Assembly (NCBI RefSeq): GCF_043290135.1
Contig: NW_027464589.1
Location: 1,245,001-1,309,000, forward strand
Source: Rhipicephalus microplus
Lineage: Eukaryota > Arthropoda > Arachnida > Ixodida > Ixodidae
Length of the DNA: 64,000 bases
Reading direction: 5' to 3'
Shown here: positions 31,615 through 42,976 of the stretch, in pieces
Layout of the letters: the number at the start of each line of letters is the position of its first letter
Numbering within the stretch: the first letter of the stretch is position 1
Notes under the pieces: model-generated
The model's database searches: none
The model's input: the letters and a program-made list of their open reading frames with translations, nothing else
What the model was told of the DNA's origin: nothing
Made by a program: the position numbers and the translations under genes

Positions 31615-32143
31615 CAGCCCCGCAGGGGCGCCTGCGCAAGTAGGCGTTTGGTGTGTAGCGACACCACGAACCCGAGCTAACGGGGAAGTTTCTACTCCCT
31701 CCCACGCCCAGCCGTGCGTGGCTTTGCCGTGTCCGGGGAAAAGAGGATCCTGGGGGTTGAGCTGACGCTGGGTGATTGGACCTTTAAGGCCCCCCGGCAG
31801 AGGTAACACATCCCTTTGGCCCCAGCTTCACGTAGACGGCACCCCTGGGCTGACCCACCCAGGGGAAATTGGCAGTCGCTTTTTCCTATCTCTCTCTTCC
31901 TACATCTTCGTCTTTATCTCTCACTTTTTATCTGTCCTGTCATCTCCTCTTTTCCGTTTACTTCAGAATTTTCTGGCGGTGAGGGTTAACCCTGTGTAGT
32001 TACCCAACCTTGGGTAGTTATATTCGGTTATAGCGGTGATGCATGGCTGGCGTCTCCAAGTGTTCACTAGTCAACCTTGTAGCGTCCCCTTGTTGGGCTC
32101 GGTGGTGGGTGGCCACCATCGCCGCCGTTTTTTATTGTATTTT
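31615..32143 (+). promoter_or_regulatory. 5' UTR of LINE-3
   Basis: About 530 bp from CAGCCCCGCAGGGGCGCC to the ORF1 start. It is GC-rich and then pyrimidine-rich (31880-31960). Presence of the full 5' end indicates a complete retrotransposition event. I-type LINEs carry an internal promoter here; no motif was pinned down. Confidence 0.5.
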
Positions 32144-33385
32144 ATGGCAAAATCTTTTCCCCCCCTTCTTGATCGCTCCCTAAAAAGGTGGCGCACCGAA
32201 GATACTTTCCTGCCTAACACACCAAAGCCGACATTCCCAAAGTACCGTGTAATCCACAGTCAAAACGAAAAGAAGACAGTCCAAGCTATTTCACCTTTCC
32301 TCGTTTCCAAAACTCTCACAGAAGCAATAGGCCCAGGTTACAAAGTAACAAAGATGGGAAGTGGCGATCTTCTTCTTGAGGTTCGTGACAAAGCTCAGTA
32401 TGAAAAGCTGTCTAAGCTTGTAGCCTTTGGTGAAAGCCCTGTTTCGGTGGGCCCTCACAGGTTCATGAACACTGTCCGTGGCGTGATTTCTGATGATGAT
32501 CTTACTGAGCTTTCTGAAAGTGAGCTGCTCGAAGGCTGGAAGGACCAGAACGTGGTCAAAGTCCAACGAATAACAATAAGACGCAACAACAAACTGACCC
32601 CTTCAAAACATGTAATAATTACCTTCGGAACAAGTGACCTACCAGAATCAATCGAAACCGGCTATTGTAAGCTTCGCGTAAGACCATAAATTCCCAACCC
32701 TCGTCGATGTTTCAAGTGCCAACGTTTCGGTCATGGATCGCAGAGTTGCAGAGGGCGTGCCACTTGCGCTAAGTGCGCATTTATTCAACACTTATCAGAC
32801 AACTGCACCTCAGAAACAACTCATTGTTCGAACTGTGAAGGAGACCACGCTGCCTACTCACGATCATGCCCCGCTTGGAAAAAAGAGAAACAAATAGTAG
32901 AACTTAAGGTTAAACTCAATCTCACATTCCGAGAAGCGCGCCAACGCTTCGCAATACACAACCCATTTTATCCCTCCTTTGCAGATGTGACGCGCCGGGG
33001 CGCCGCGCCACATGCCTCAGCACCCGCGAATGTTACACAGTGTGTGGCCGTGGTCGTGCCGCCAGCGCCCCCGGCTGGAGCAGCCTGTACTGCTCCGCCA
33101 CCTGACAAACAGGGCCGGCAGACCCTAGTGTCTGCTGAACCTCGGACCACTGCAGGCGCAGTCAGGTCCGAAAGTTCAGTGAATGTGCCTGCCCAGCAGG
33201 CACCATCCACCACCTCACAAGAGGTGATGGATACAGGTCCCACTCCTCCGGCGCCTCAGACGCCGAAGGATAGGCGCAACTCCTTGGAGCGCGCAAAAAA
33301 AAGAAAAACCTCGAATCACAGGGCCCTCAAAAGGCCCTGTAAACTAAAACAACACCTCTTTATGCACAGCACCACACTAAATTAA
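32144..33385 (+). pseudogene. LINE-3 ORF1 (Gag-like RNA-binding protein)
   Basis: The start is ATG at 32144 (MAKSFPPLLDRSL). One frame runs to TAA at 33383 except for one in-frame TAA at 32687 just before I-P-N-P-R-R. The N-terminal half has a divergent RNA-binding-like fold region. After the stop come CCHC knuckles (CFKCQRFGHGSQSC and two more Cys clusters C-A-K-C, C-S-N-C), then an Ala/Pro-rich and Lys-rich tail. ORF1 coats element RNA in this LINE group. It is one nonsense change away from open, hence recent decay. Confidence 0.88.
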
Positions 33386-33386
33386 A

Positions 33387-36300
33387 ATGACACAAATACT
33401 ACAGTGGAACGTCAGAGGACTGTTGAGAAACCTCGACGATATCCAGGAACTTTGACACAAACATACACCTAAGGTGCTGTGCGTACAAGAGACACACCTG
33501 AAACCGAAACACACCAACTTTTTACGTCACTACGTTATTTTTCGGAAAGACCGGAATGATGCCATTGTGCCATCCGGTGTTGTTGCCATTATAGTCAATC
33601 AAGGAATTGCATGCACACACCTAACACTACAAACATCCCTTGAGTCGGTGGCTGTTCGAGCAGTTCTATTGAATAAGCTCGCCACCATCTGCTCTCTCTA
33701 CATACCTCCACAACACCGTCTTGAAATGCATGAATTCGAGTCCCTCATAAACGAACTTCCAGAACCCTATATTCTCTTGGGAGATTTCAATGCACATAGC
33801 AATCTGTGGGGTGACTCTCGCTGCGATGCTCGAGGTCGCCTGATTGAACAGCTTCTTTTTTCTTGCGGTGCATGCCTGCTGAATCGGAAAGCGCCAACAT
33901 ACTACAACATTGCTAACAATACGTATTCAGCAATAGACCTCAGCATAATATCCCCATCACTCCTGCCTCTACTTAAATGGCAAGTTAATAATGATCCATA
34001 TGGTAGTGACCATTTTCCTATCGTTATCAGCTCATAAATAACAAATACATGTCCTGCACAAGTTCCCAAATGGCTCACTGACAAAGCCAATTGGGAAAAG
34101 TTTCAAACAATGACTTTATTATCTTGGACTGACATGGCGGCATTGAGCATAGAGGATGCTGTATGTTACTTTACAGCTTTCTTGGTTGATGCAGCAACAA
34201 AATGTATTCCCCAAACATGTGGACCGTCAAGCAAACGACAAGTCCTATGGTGGAATATTGAGTGCCGTGATGCTCGAAAAAAAAAAAGGCATGGAGGTTG
34301 CTGAGAGACTTGCCCTGAGCCAAGAATCTTGTAAACTTTAAGAACGTCAAGTCGCAAGCAAGGAGGACGCGCCGACAGGCGAGAAGAGAGAGTTGGCACA
34401 AATTTGTATCGGACATTAACTCATACACAGATGAGTCGAGAGTCTGGAGCATGGTTGGTAAGGTGGCAGGACGAGAAGCACATTCGCTTCCTCTAGTGAA
34501 CACACAAGGGTAGAGTTTGGAAGACCAGGCAAACACTCTCGGAGCGCACTTTGAACAGGTCTCCAGCTCAACACACTATAGTGAAGCGTTCCGACGATAC
34601 AAAACCGCAATAGAGAAACAGAGATTAGAGCGCAAGCCCAGAACACATGAGGCATACAACGTACCTTTCTGTTTGGCTGAACTGCAGGCCTCACTTGCTA
34701 GCTGCAATAAATATGCCCCAGGCCCAGACCGTGTCGCATATGAAATGTTAAAACACCTGCCCACTGAAACCCAGAAAGCTCTCCTCTCTTTCTATAATGC
34801 GATATGGTCTTCTGGCGAGCTACCCTCAGCCTGGAAGAAAGCTATCATTATCCCAATTCTAAAACAAGGCAAGGACCCGGCCTCAGTTTCCAGCTACAGG
34901 CCAATAGCATTAACCAGCTGTATTTGCAGTCTTTGAAAAAATGATTAACAGGCGCCTGATGCACTTCCTTGAAATTAGTGGCCTACTTGACCCCTACCAG
35001 TGTGGGTTTCGAGAGGCTCGGTCCACCACTGACCACCTTGTCCGTATCGAAGCACAAATTCACGATGCTTTTGTTCATAAGCGAGACCTGTCACATTTAG
35101 GTGTGCGGGGTAGAATGCTGACAGTTATCAAAAGCTACCTGTCCAACCGTACATTCTGTGTCCAAGTTGGCACTGTCTTATCTCGAGTATTTGTCCAAGA
35201 AACAGGAGTGCCACAAGGAGGTGTATTGAGCTGCACACTTTTCGTAGTTAAAATGAATTCCTTGCACCTGTCTCTCCCACGAAATATTTCTTACTGCACA
35301 TATGTCGATGATGTGCAGATTGGTTACAAATCGTGCAACATCTCAATATGCCAACGTCAAGTTCATCTAGGGTTGAACAAGGTATCTCAATGGGCAAACA
35401 AGAATGGTTTTATACTCAACGCGCAAAAGAGCACTTGTGTCTTGTTCAGCCGAAAGAGGGGCCTCCATCCTGATCCCGACATTGACCTGCATGGTCCACC
35501 TCTGTCAGTGAAGACCGAGCACAGGTTTCTTGGTCTCATATTAGACACTAAGCTAACCTTCATCCCACACATCAAGTATTTAAGGGACAGGTGCTTAAAA
35601 ACAATGAACATTTTGAAAGTGTTGTCACACACTATATGTGGTAGTGACAGGAAATGTTTAATTAACTTATATAAAAGCCTCGTACGCACACGCCAAGATT
35701 ACGGTGCTATAATCTATCAGTCGGCAACACCATCAGGCTTGAAAATTCTCGACTCTGTCCACCATCTAGGCATTCGCTTCTCTACGGGTGCTTTCCACAC
35801 CAGCCCTGTGGAGAGCCTTTGCGTGGATTCGAATGAATGGTCGCTCCACCTACAAAGATGTTCCTTGTCCTTTTTGTACTATTTGAAGGTGAAGGCAGGC
35901 AAGAAACATCCTTCCCATTTCACAATTAATGATTTGTCTTGTTCTGGCTTGTTCAGAACCGTCCTTCGTTTAGGCAGCCCTACGCGCTGCGTGTAAGGAG
36001 CCTGGCCGAAGAAACTGGTGTGCCTCTTCTTGAACCCAGTTTGATGGCTCCTGCAACATATCTGCCACCGTGGCAGTGGCAGCTTATAGACTGTGATGTT
36101 TCTTTTGTTGATGTCACAAAGCACGCACCACTTGCACACATACATACATACTTTTTGGAACTACAACATAAATACACATGCCCTGAGTTCTTTACTGATG
36201 CGTCAAAGTCAAACACTTCTGTGTCATATACAGCGGTAGGCCAATCCTTTTCCGAGGCCGGCGTTCTTCATTCTAATGCAAGCATCTTCACAGGAGAAGC

Positions 36301-37028
36301 TTACGCAATACTGGCGGTCGTAAAACACATTAAAAAGATAAAATTACAAAAGGCGGTAATATACACAGATTCCTTAAGCGTAGTCAAAGCCCTGAAAACT
36401 CCTAAAAAACACAAGAACCCCGTGCTGGTGTCACTCTACTCACTTCTGTGCACACTCTACACATCAAAACAGCATGTCGTTGTCTGCTGGGTTCCAGTGC
36501 ACCGTGAAATACAAGGGAACATTTTGGCCGACAATCTGGCTGCTTGCGCCAATGTCACTACTGCCGATGCATCAACACCAGTCCCTTCACCTGACTTAAA
36601 ACCTTTTATAAAACGAAAGCTCAGGGGGTATTGGCAGAGCATGTGAGATAAACACGCGGATAATAAACTCCATGCTATTAAGCCGCAACTAGGTTATTGG
36701 CCGCCACTATCAAAATCACGACACACAGAAGTAATACTAACAAGGCTTAGAACAGGACACACACATTCTACACATTCATTTCTTCTGTCTTCCGCTGACC
36801 CACTATATTGTGAGAGATGCGGAGAGCCCCTTACGGTTCTCCACATTCTCGTCCAGTGCAATGAGCTAGATGCTCTAAGAAAAAAGCACTTTTTACTGCC
36901 CTACCGACCGCAGCTCCCTATACACCCTGGGATGCTCATCGGAAGTGATCCGCTTTTTAAACTGCAAACACTTTTTACGTTTTTAAAAGATGTGCAAAGC
37001 TTTCACCCGATATTTCGAGGTCATCCGT
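33387..37028 (+). pseudogene. LINE-3 ORF2 (endonuclease, RT, RNase H)
   Basis: Starts one base after the ORF1 stop (ATG at 33387, QILQWNVRGL). The APE-type endonuclease keeps V-Q-E-T-H, L-L-G-D-F-N-A-H-S and S-D-H-F but has stops near 33453 and 34035. RT occupies about 34700-35600 with Y-V-D-D intact. A frameshift lies near 34930, and the segment carrying catalytic motif A is missing between H-K-R-D-L and S-H-L-G-V, so RT is dead. RNase H (F-T-D-A-S, G-E-A-Y-A, Y-T-D-S) is present at 36190-36390. A TGA at 36644 precedes the C-terminal C-E-R-C zinc region ending in F-R-G-H-P at 37028. Confidence 0.88.
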
Positions 37029-37296
37029 AGCACGACCTCTATAGAGTGGTCGTGGCTGCGGTGACTACATCTTCATCATGGTTTTATTATCATGACATTT
37101 TGCCATCAACTATCATCACACATATGTCACACCACTGTCATGATTTTATTACTTTCATGTTTTAACCCGCGTTAGAGCGAGGAATTTTAAGGCTTCTTTA
37201 CAGCCACGCACCATATCATTGTTCATATCTGTAGTCAATTGAAATGGCGCTCTTTGGCCATCAATTGGCCCTTGCGCCACTAAAAAACTACTCATC
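37029..37296 (+). other. 3' UTR of LINE-3
   Basis: 268 bp of AT-rich sequence ending TTGGCCCTTGCGCCACTAAAA and a short ACTCATC tail, directly before the GAGGAGCTA duplication. Confidence 0.7.
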
Positions 37297-37305
37297 GAGG
37301 AGCTA

Positions 37306-40044
37306 GAGGGTGTAAATGGGATATAATAGGGCTCAGTGAAATTAGGAGGACAGATGAGGCCTACACTGTGCTACAGAATGGGCACGTCCTTTGCTATCGG
37401 GGCTTCGCAGACAGAAGAGAACTGGGAGTGGGGTTCCTAATTCACAGAAATATAGCTGGTAACATAGAGGAATACTATAGCATTAATGAAAAGGTGGTAG
37501 GTATTGTAATTAAACTGAATAAAAGATACAAGATGAAGGTAGTACAGGCTTACGCGCCTACATCCAGTCATGATGACGCTTCAGTTGAAAGCTTCTATGA
37601 AGACGTGGAATCGGCAATGAGTAAGGTAAAAACACAGTATACTATAGTGGTGGGCGACTTTAATGCAAAGGTAGGGAAGAAGCAGGCTGGAGACCAGGCA
37701 GTAGGAGATGATGGTATCGGCACTAGAAACGCCAAAGGAGAGCTACTAGTAGAATTCGCAGAAAGCAATAATTTGCGGATTTTGAATACCTTCTACCCAA
37801 AACGAGCAAACCGCAAGTGGACATGGAGGAGCCCTAATGGCGAAAATAAAACCGAAATAGACTTTATATTGAGTGCACACGCAGGCATCGTGCAAGATGT
37901 GGAAGTGGTTGGCAAGGTACGATGCAGTGACCATAGAATGGTACGGTCTCGAATTCACCTAGACTTGAGAAAGGAACGACAGAAACTGATATGCAAAAAG
38001 CCAATCAATGAGCTAGCAATGAGAAGGCAAGTACAGGAATTCAGAGTCTCGCTTCAGAACAGGTATTCGGCTCTTAGTGAGGAAACCAACCTTAGCATAG
38101 AAACAATGAATGATAATTTGACGAGTATCATTACGGAGTGTGCAGTGGAAGTTGGAGGCAGAGTAGTTAGACAGGACACTGGCAAGCTTTTTCAGGAAAC
38201 AAAGAATCTCATTAAGAAGCGTCAAACCATGAAAGTCTCAAGTACAACAGACAAAATAGAACTGGCACAGCTTTCGAAGTTGATTATTAGGCGTAAGGTA
38301 TCCGACGTTAGAAGGTATAACATGGAGAGAATTGAACACGCTCTGAAAAACGCAGGAAGAGTCAAAGCAGTGAAGAGGAAACTTGGGATAGGCAAAAATC
38401 GGACATATGCACTAAGGGACAAAGAAGGCAAAATAACTACCAATATGGATCGGATAGTTAAAATAGCGGAGGAGTTTTACAGAGATCTGTACAGTAGCTG
38501 GGACAACCACGACTTTAATAATATAAGAACTAGTAGTAACCCAGATGACACCCCACCAGTAATGATAGAAGAAGTAAGAAAAGCTTTGGAGAGCATGCAA
38601 AGAGGCAAAGCTGCTGGTGAGGATCAGGTAACATCAGATCTGCTAAAAGATGGATGACAGATTCTGTTAGAAAAACTAGCCACACTGTTTACAAGGTGTC
38701 TCGTGACGGGAAGAGTACCACAGTCTTGGAAGTACGCTAACATCATCTTAATACATAAGAAAGGAGATGACAAGGACTTGAAGACTTACAGGCCGATTAG
38801 CTTGCTCTCTAGAGTATACAAGCTATTTACAAAAGTAATTGCTAACAGAGTAAAGAAAACATTAGAATTGAATCAACCAAAGGAACAAGCAGGATTTCGA
38901 ACAGGCTACTCAACAATCGACCACATTCATACTATCAATCAGGTAATAGAGAAATGCTCAGAATATAACCAACCACTATACATAGCCTTCATAGATTACG
39001 AGAAGGCGTTCGTTTCATTCAGTAGAAATATCAGCCGTCATGCAGGCACTGTGGAATCAGGGCGTCGATGAAGTATATATAAACATTCTGGAAGACATCT
39101 ACAGGGGATCAACTGCTACCATAGTGCTTCATAAAGAAAGCAACAAAACACCAATCAAGAAGGGTGTAAAGCAGGGGGACACAATCTCCCCAATGCTATT
39201 TACCACGTGCTTACAGGAGGTTTTCAGAAACCTAGAATGGGAACAATTAGGGATAAGAGTTAATGGAGAGTACCTTAGTAACCTGCACTTCGCCGATGAC
39301 ATTGCATTGCTGAGTAAGTCAGGGGACGAATCGCAACTCATGATTACGGAGTTAGATAAGGAGAGCAGAAAGGTAGGTCTTAAAATGAACCTGCAGAAAA
39401 CAAAAGTAATGTACAACAACCTCGGAAAAGAGCAGCGCTTCGAAATAGTTAATAGTGCATTTCAAGTTGTAAGAGACTATGTCTACTTAGGGCAGGTAAT
39501 AACCGCGGAGCCGAACCACGATATTGAAGTAACTAGAAGAATAAAAATGGAGTGGAGCACATTTGGCAAGCACTCTCAAATTATGACAGGTAGATTGCCA
39601 CTATCCCTTAAGAGGAAGGTATATAACAGCTGTATCTTGCCGGTACTTAGCTACGGAGCAGAAACCTGGACACTTACAAAGAGGGTTCAGCTTAAATTGA
39701 GGACGACGCAGCGAGCAATGGAAAGAAGAATGGTAGGTGTAACCTTAAGAGACAAGAAGAGAGCAGAGTGGATTAGGGAACAAACGGGGGTTAAGGATAT
39801 CATAGCTAAAATCAAGAAAAAGAAATGGACATGGGCCGGGCATGTAGCGCGTAGACAGGATAACCGCTGGTCATTGAGGGTAACTAACTGGATTCCCAGA
39901 GAAGGGAAGCGGGTCAGGGGGAGACAGAATGTTAGGTGGGCAGATGAGAATAAGAAGTTTGTGGGTATAAATTGGCAGCAGCAAGCACAGGACCGGGTTA
40001 ACTGGCGGAACATGGGAGAGGTCTTTGTCCTGCAGTGGACGTAG
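37306..40044 (+). pseudogene. RTE EN-RT ORF
   Basis: The endonuclease continues from I-G-L-S-E-I-R-R, with V-V-G-D-F-N-A-K-V and S-D-H-R-M-V. The RT follows: a TGA at about 38655 replaces Gly in K-D-G-G-Q, there is a frameshift near 39015 in D-Y-E-K-A-F, and the catalytic box L-H-F-A-D-D-I-A-L-L is intact. The C-terminal W-A-G-H-V-A-R-R and W-R-N-M-G-E blocks end in TAG at 40042. Three separable lesions make it inactive; otherwise it is nearly complete. Confidence 0.88.
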
Positions 40045-40071
40045 TCAGGCTGATGATGATGATGATGATGA
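40045..40071 (+). repeat. (GAT)n tail of the RTE LINE
   Basis: GATGATGATGATGATGATGATG follows the stop codon within 10 bp. Short simple-repeat tails are usual for RTE elements. Confidence 0.85.
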
Positions 40072-40080
40072 TGTGTGTTT

Positions 40081-40676
40081 ACCGTTAAAATACCTTTGGC
40101 ATCTTCGTCAAGCTCCACTTGCTGATAAGCGGAAGCAAGGTCAAGAACGCAGAATACCTTAGAGCCTGCTAAAGTTGCGAATAAGTCTTCTGGCAGAGGG
40201 TAGTGCTCAGTCAGTAGCGCAGGGTTCACCGTGACCTTGTAGTCGCCACACAGCCGTACTTTTGCTCCTCCATCTTTTGGTACCACCACTAAAGGAGTTG
40301 TCCAACCGCTTCTGGTGACCTTTTTCAATATCTCAGCACGCTCTAAAGAGTCCAGTTCCTCAGACACAGCTTGCTTCAGCGCAAATGGCACTGGTCGAGC
40401 CTTGAAAAATACTGGCTTGCTGTTTGGTTTCAAGAGTACTTGCGCTTTATAGCCACTTATGAACCAGATCTGCGGCGAAAACACTGCCTCGAAATTCTTC
40501 ATTAATTCATTCACATTCTGATCTTGCTCTACGGCTCGAACTTCTAGCCAGTTTAATTTAAGCTTCCTCAACCAGTTGCGACCAAGCAGACATGGCAACT
40601 CTCGACCACCACCGTTTACTATCAACACAGGTGAGGTATCAGATTGATCACCGTGTTCAAATCGCACGTTCACCAC
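40081..40676 (-). pseudogene. pol: Gypsy-2 pol, protease end and start of RT
   Basis: The minus strand reads C-L-L-G-R-N-W-L, the linker, then the RT fingers R-A-E-I-L-K-K-V and W-T-T-P-L-V-V-V-P-K-D-G, L-C-G-D-Y-K-V-T-V-N, and motif A V-L-D-L-A-S-A-Y-Q-Q-V. It breaks at 40081 where the RTE LINE entered (after L-T-V-N-T-H). A repeated CCACCTA run at 40675-40690 shifts the frame from the upstream protease part. Confidence 0.86.
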
Positions 40677-41691
40677 CTACCACCTACCTACCACCGGCAC
40701 TAGTTCTCCTGTGCATGTCCTTAAAGGAACAGTCGCTTTCTTGATAGTCAGTTGAGAAAATTCGCGCTGAAAAACGGATTTCGGCATGACGGTGACGAAC
40801 GCCCCTGTATCTATTTGCACCTTGAAGGCTCGTCCTTCAATCCTGATAGTGACAAAGTAGGCAGAATTATTGATTTTTATACTGTATATTTCTTGCTCTT
40901 CATCCGAATCCTCTGCCGGACTATCGATTGCATTCAGTGCCTTTGTTCTGCCGGGGCGCCGCCTACACATTGTTCGCAAGTGACCTTGCTCCCCGTTTTT
41001 ATGGCACTTATACTTGCGATACCGGCATCTTTCCGAAGTATGGCGTTTGCCGCAACGGAAACACTCTGGGCACTCCGTTCTGCCACAACAGCTGTCCCTG
41101 CGACGACTGCTTTGCCTGAGAGCATCAACTTCTAGGCCGGAGCGCTTCTGTGAACTACCTTGGTGTTCTTCCAACGACAATTCCCGGGTTGTGTGGAAGC
41201 TAGCTCACCGTTTAAAGCATTTTTACACGCCTCATCGAATGTCAGTTTTTCAGCTGCGAACAGCTCGCGTTGTGTATCGGTGCAGCGCTGCCCGGCGACA
41301 AGTCTGTCTCTAAGCGCTTCGTCGAGAAACTTTCCGAACTCGCAACTTCTGGCCAACTGCTTTACTGCACCATGAATTCGGCCGCAGTCTCTTGTTCCAA
41401 CTGCACTCTTTGGTTGAATCGGCATCTTTCGGCTATCACGGCCTTTCGAGGACTGTACTGACCTTTCAACAGAGTCGTCACCTCGTCATACGTTTTGCTG
41501 GCTGGCGAGTGTGGTAGTAACAGGTTCTTCAGGACCTCATACACTCGAGGGCCTACAACTGTCAAGAATACAGCTAGCTTCTTGCCTTTCGTCACATCAT
41601 TTGCCTAGACGTAAAGCTCCAATTTTTCCAGGTAGGACTCAAAGCTATCCCTCTTTTCATCAAAAATGTCAAGTTTTCCGACCTTCGCCAT
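40677..41691 (-). pseudogene. gag: Gypsy-2 gag and protease
   Basis: The start is likely the ATG at 41689-41691 (M-A-K-V-G-K-L-D-I-F-D-E). A TAG at about 41607 replaces Trp. Gag continues in segments to two zinc knuckles near 41075-41000: the first is shortened (CFRCGKRHTSERC) and the second has lost a Cys (C-H-K-N-G-E-Q-G-H). The protease follows with Q-I-D-T-G-A-F-V-T-V-M near 40800. Several frame breaks. Domain order and zinc spacing identify the gag-protease part of a Gypsy element. Confidence 0.84.
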
Positions 41692-41778
41692 CGCAGTGAC
41701 GCCCACGCAGCCGTCGTTTTGACTTCAGCAGCAACAGAAGCACGTGGAAAGCCGACCAGATCCCATCCTCGTCGCCAC

Positions 41779-41956
41779 TGTAGTAGAATTAGGCAGCTGA
41801 GCTGCCGTACTCAAAGAAACAACAGTGTCAGTTGCAGAACAAGGAATCCCTGGTTTATTCTTGGGCCACGCTTTTATAGGCATGCGGTTGCTTATCCGCT
41901 GCCGCGTCAGCGCAGCTGATGAAGAAGTGAAACGTCACGCAGTAGGCGTTATCACA
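41779..41956 (-). repeat. 5' LTR of Gypsy-2
   Basis: 178 bp matching 28903-29080 with about eight differences; ATTTC duplication follows at 41957-41961. Confidence 0.9.
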
Positions 41957-41961
41957 ATTTC

Positions 41962-42968
41962 ATACCTGTTTTTGTGGCTTAGTTTCTGGCAGTAGCGCTC
42001 GCCTTACGTAGGTTAGATACAGCAATTACATCAGCTGTCATAATAACAGACTCCCTATCTCTCTGTGCGACACTTTTTGTTGGTGCTGATAGTCACGTTA
42101 CAAAGGCGTTCCGTGAACGAGTACCTGCGCATTTGAAAAAAGTACGATTAGTTTGGGTGCCTGGTCATAAAGGTTTGTGTCTAAATGAAATAGCCGACTC
42201 TTTAGCTAAGTCGTCAATCAGCAAACCAATTCTACCGCTCTGTCCTACATCTGCTTATGTGCCGCTACTCGATTCCGCAGACGTACGCTTATGGGAGTCT
42301 TTAAAGGTTCAGCACTAACAAACTCTACAGAGTATCGTCATTTATTATATCCTTGGCGAAGAGACTTTTGACGCACTCTAGAACAAGAAGTAGCTATCAC
42401 AAGGCTGCGTTGCCGGGTACCAAATCTAAATTTCTATAAATACAGGTCTGCTCAGGCACCTTCACCACTGTGCGCATTCTGTGATGAACTGGAAAGAATA
42501 GATCATTTCTTTTTGACCTGCTGGCGGTTTAACACATTAGGAAAACCCTTTTAGAAATACCTTTACGCAGTATTGCAATGGACTTATCTGTGCCTGTCAT
42601 TTTGTCTTTTGGAGCTTCCATTTCTGGTTTGTCTAAGGTGACCGTGTGCGCGGCCGTCCAGGACAATATTGATGAAACTAATAGGTTGACTAATTACTAG
42701 TTTCACTATCCTAACATATCCACATAGTTATATACGCATAAAATGAGATTATTACTCTATTCTATTAAAAATTTGTTTATGTAAATATTTGTATGCATTA
42801 CATTCAGCACCACACTTTCCTAGGCTATCGGTAAGGTTTCTGTTTAACCTAAATTTTCTAAATCTGAACAGTAATTTTTACAACCATTCGATTGGTGGCC
42901 GATCCCCCATAGTGGATATGTGCCGCTAACAATAGGTGAACAACAACAACAACAACAACAACAACAAG
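41962..42968 (+). pseudogene. LINE-X RNase H C-terminal half and tail
   Basis: RNase H resumes with I-I-T-D-S-L (second catalytic Asp), then V-W-V-P-G-H-K-G-L-C-L-N-E-I-A-D-S-L-A-K. A frameshift near 42260 and a stop near 42370 precede the terminal region with C-A-F-C-D-E-L and H-F-F-L-T-C. A 3' UTR and (CAA)n tail (42931-42967) follow. Confidence 0.83.
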
Positions 42969-42976
42969 AGCGGGCC

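Larger units (their letters stand above)
31615..37296 (+). mobile_element. Near full-length I/Jockey-type LINE (LINE-3)
   Basis: 5682 bp flanked by the 9-bp duplication GAGGAGCTA (31606-31614 and 37297-37305), inside the RTE element. It has a GC-rich 5' UTR with promoter potential (31615-32143), ORF1 with CCHC knuckles, ORF2 with endonuclease, RT and RNase H, and a 3' UTR ending GCGCCACTAAAAAACTACTCATC. The layout matches I/Jockey-group LINEs. All frames are damaged. Confidence 0.9.
31538..40071 (+). mobile_element. RTE-clade LINE, split by an I-type LINE
   Basis: Inserted into Gypsy-2 RT with the 9-bp duplication TGTGTGTTT (31529-31537 and 40072-40080). The first 77 bp (31538-31614) encode the start of the endonuclease (T-F-N-A-R-T-L-S-N-E-G); the rest resumes at 37306. 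The element ends in a (GAT)n tail. A compact EN-RT without RNase H, the W-A-G-H-V-A-R C-terminal block and a simple-repeat tail fit the RTE clade. The 5' end lacks an untranslated region, so it is slightly truncated. Confidence 0.88.
28903..41956 (-). mobile_element. Gypsy-2, minus-strand LTR retrotransposon
   Basis: 178-bp LTRs (28903-29080 and 41779-41956), TGTAGTAG...TTATCACA, flanked by ATTTC (28898-28902 and 41957-41961). They differ at about 8 positions. Minus-strand order is gag (from 41691), two zinc knuckles, protease, RT, RNase H, integrase. Just inside the 5' LTR lies GTGGCGACGAGGATGGG, a candidate primer-binding site. TTGGGGGAAGGAA before the 3' LTR is the polypurine tract. RT is split by the RTE LINE. 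Several stops and frameshifts. A 5-bp TSD and a different sequence separate it from Gypsy-I/O. Confidence 0.9.
28635..42968 (+). mobile_element. LINE-X, 5'-truncated non-LTR retrotransposon split by Gypsy-2
   Basis: About 1.27 kb of LINE (28635-28902 plus 41962-42968) flanked by the 8-bp duplication AGCGGGCC (28627-28634 and 42969-42976), ending in a (CAA)n tail. It holds the end of ORF2 with RNase H and a C-terminal zinc-finger-like region, and is the same family as LINE-2 (49528-52150). Gypsy-2 lies between the two halves with the ATTTC duplication. Its 3' half was later tandemly duplicated (48624-49500). Confidence 0.85.

Noticed and set aside
37029..37305. LINE-3/RTE junction as a chimeric retrotransposition product
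   Set aside because: Finding the RTE start at 31538 and the GAGGAGCTA duplication shows a simple nested insertion instead.
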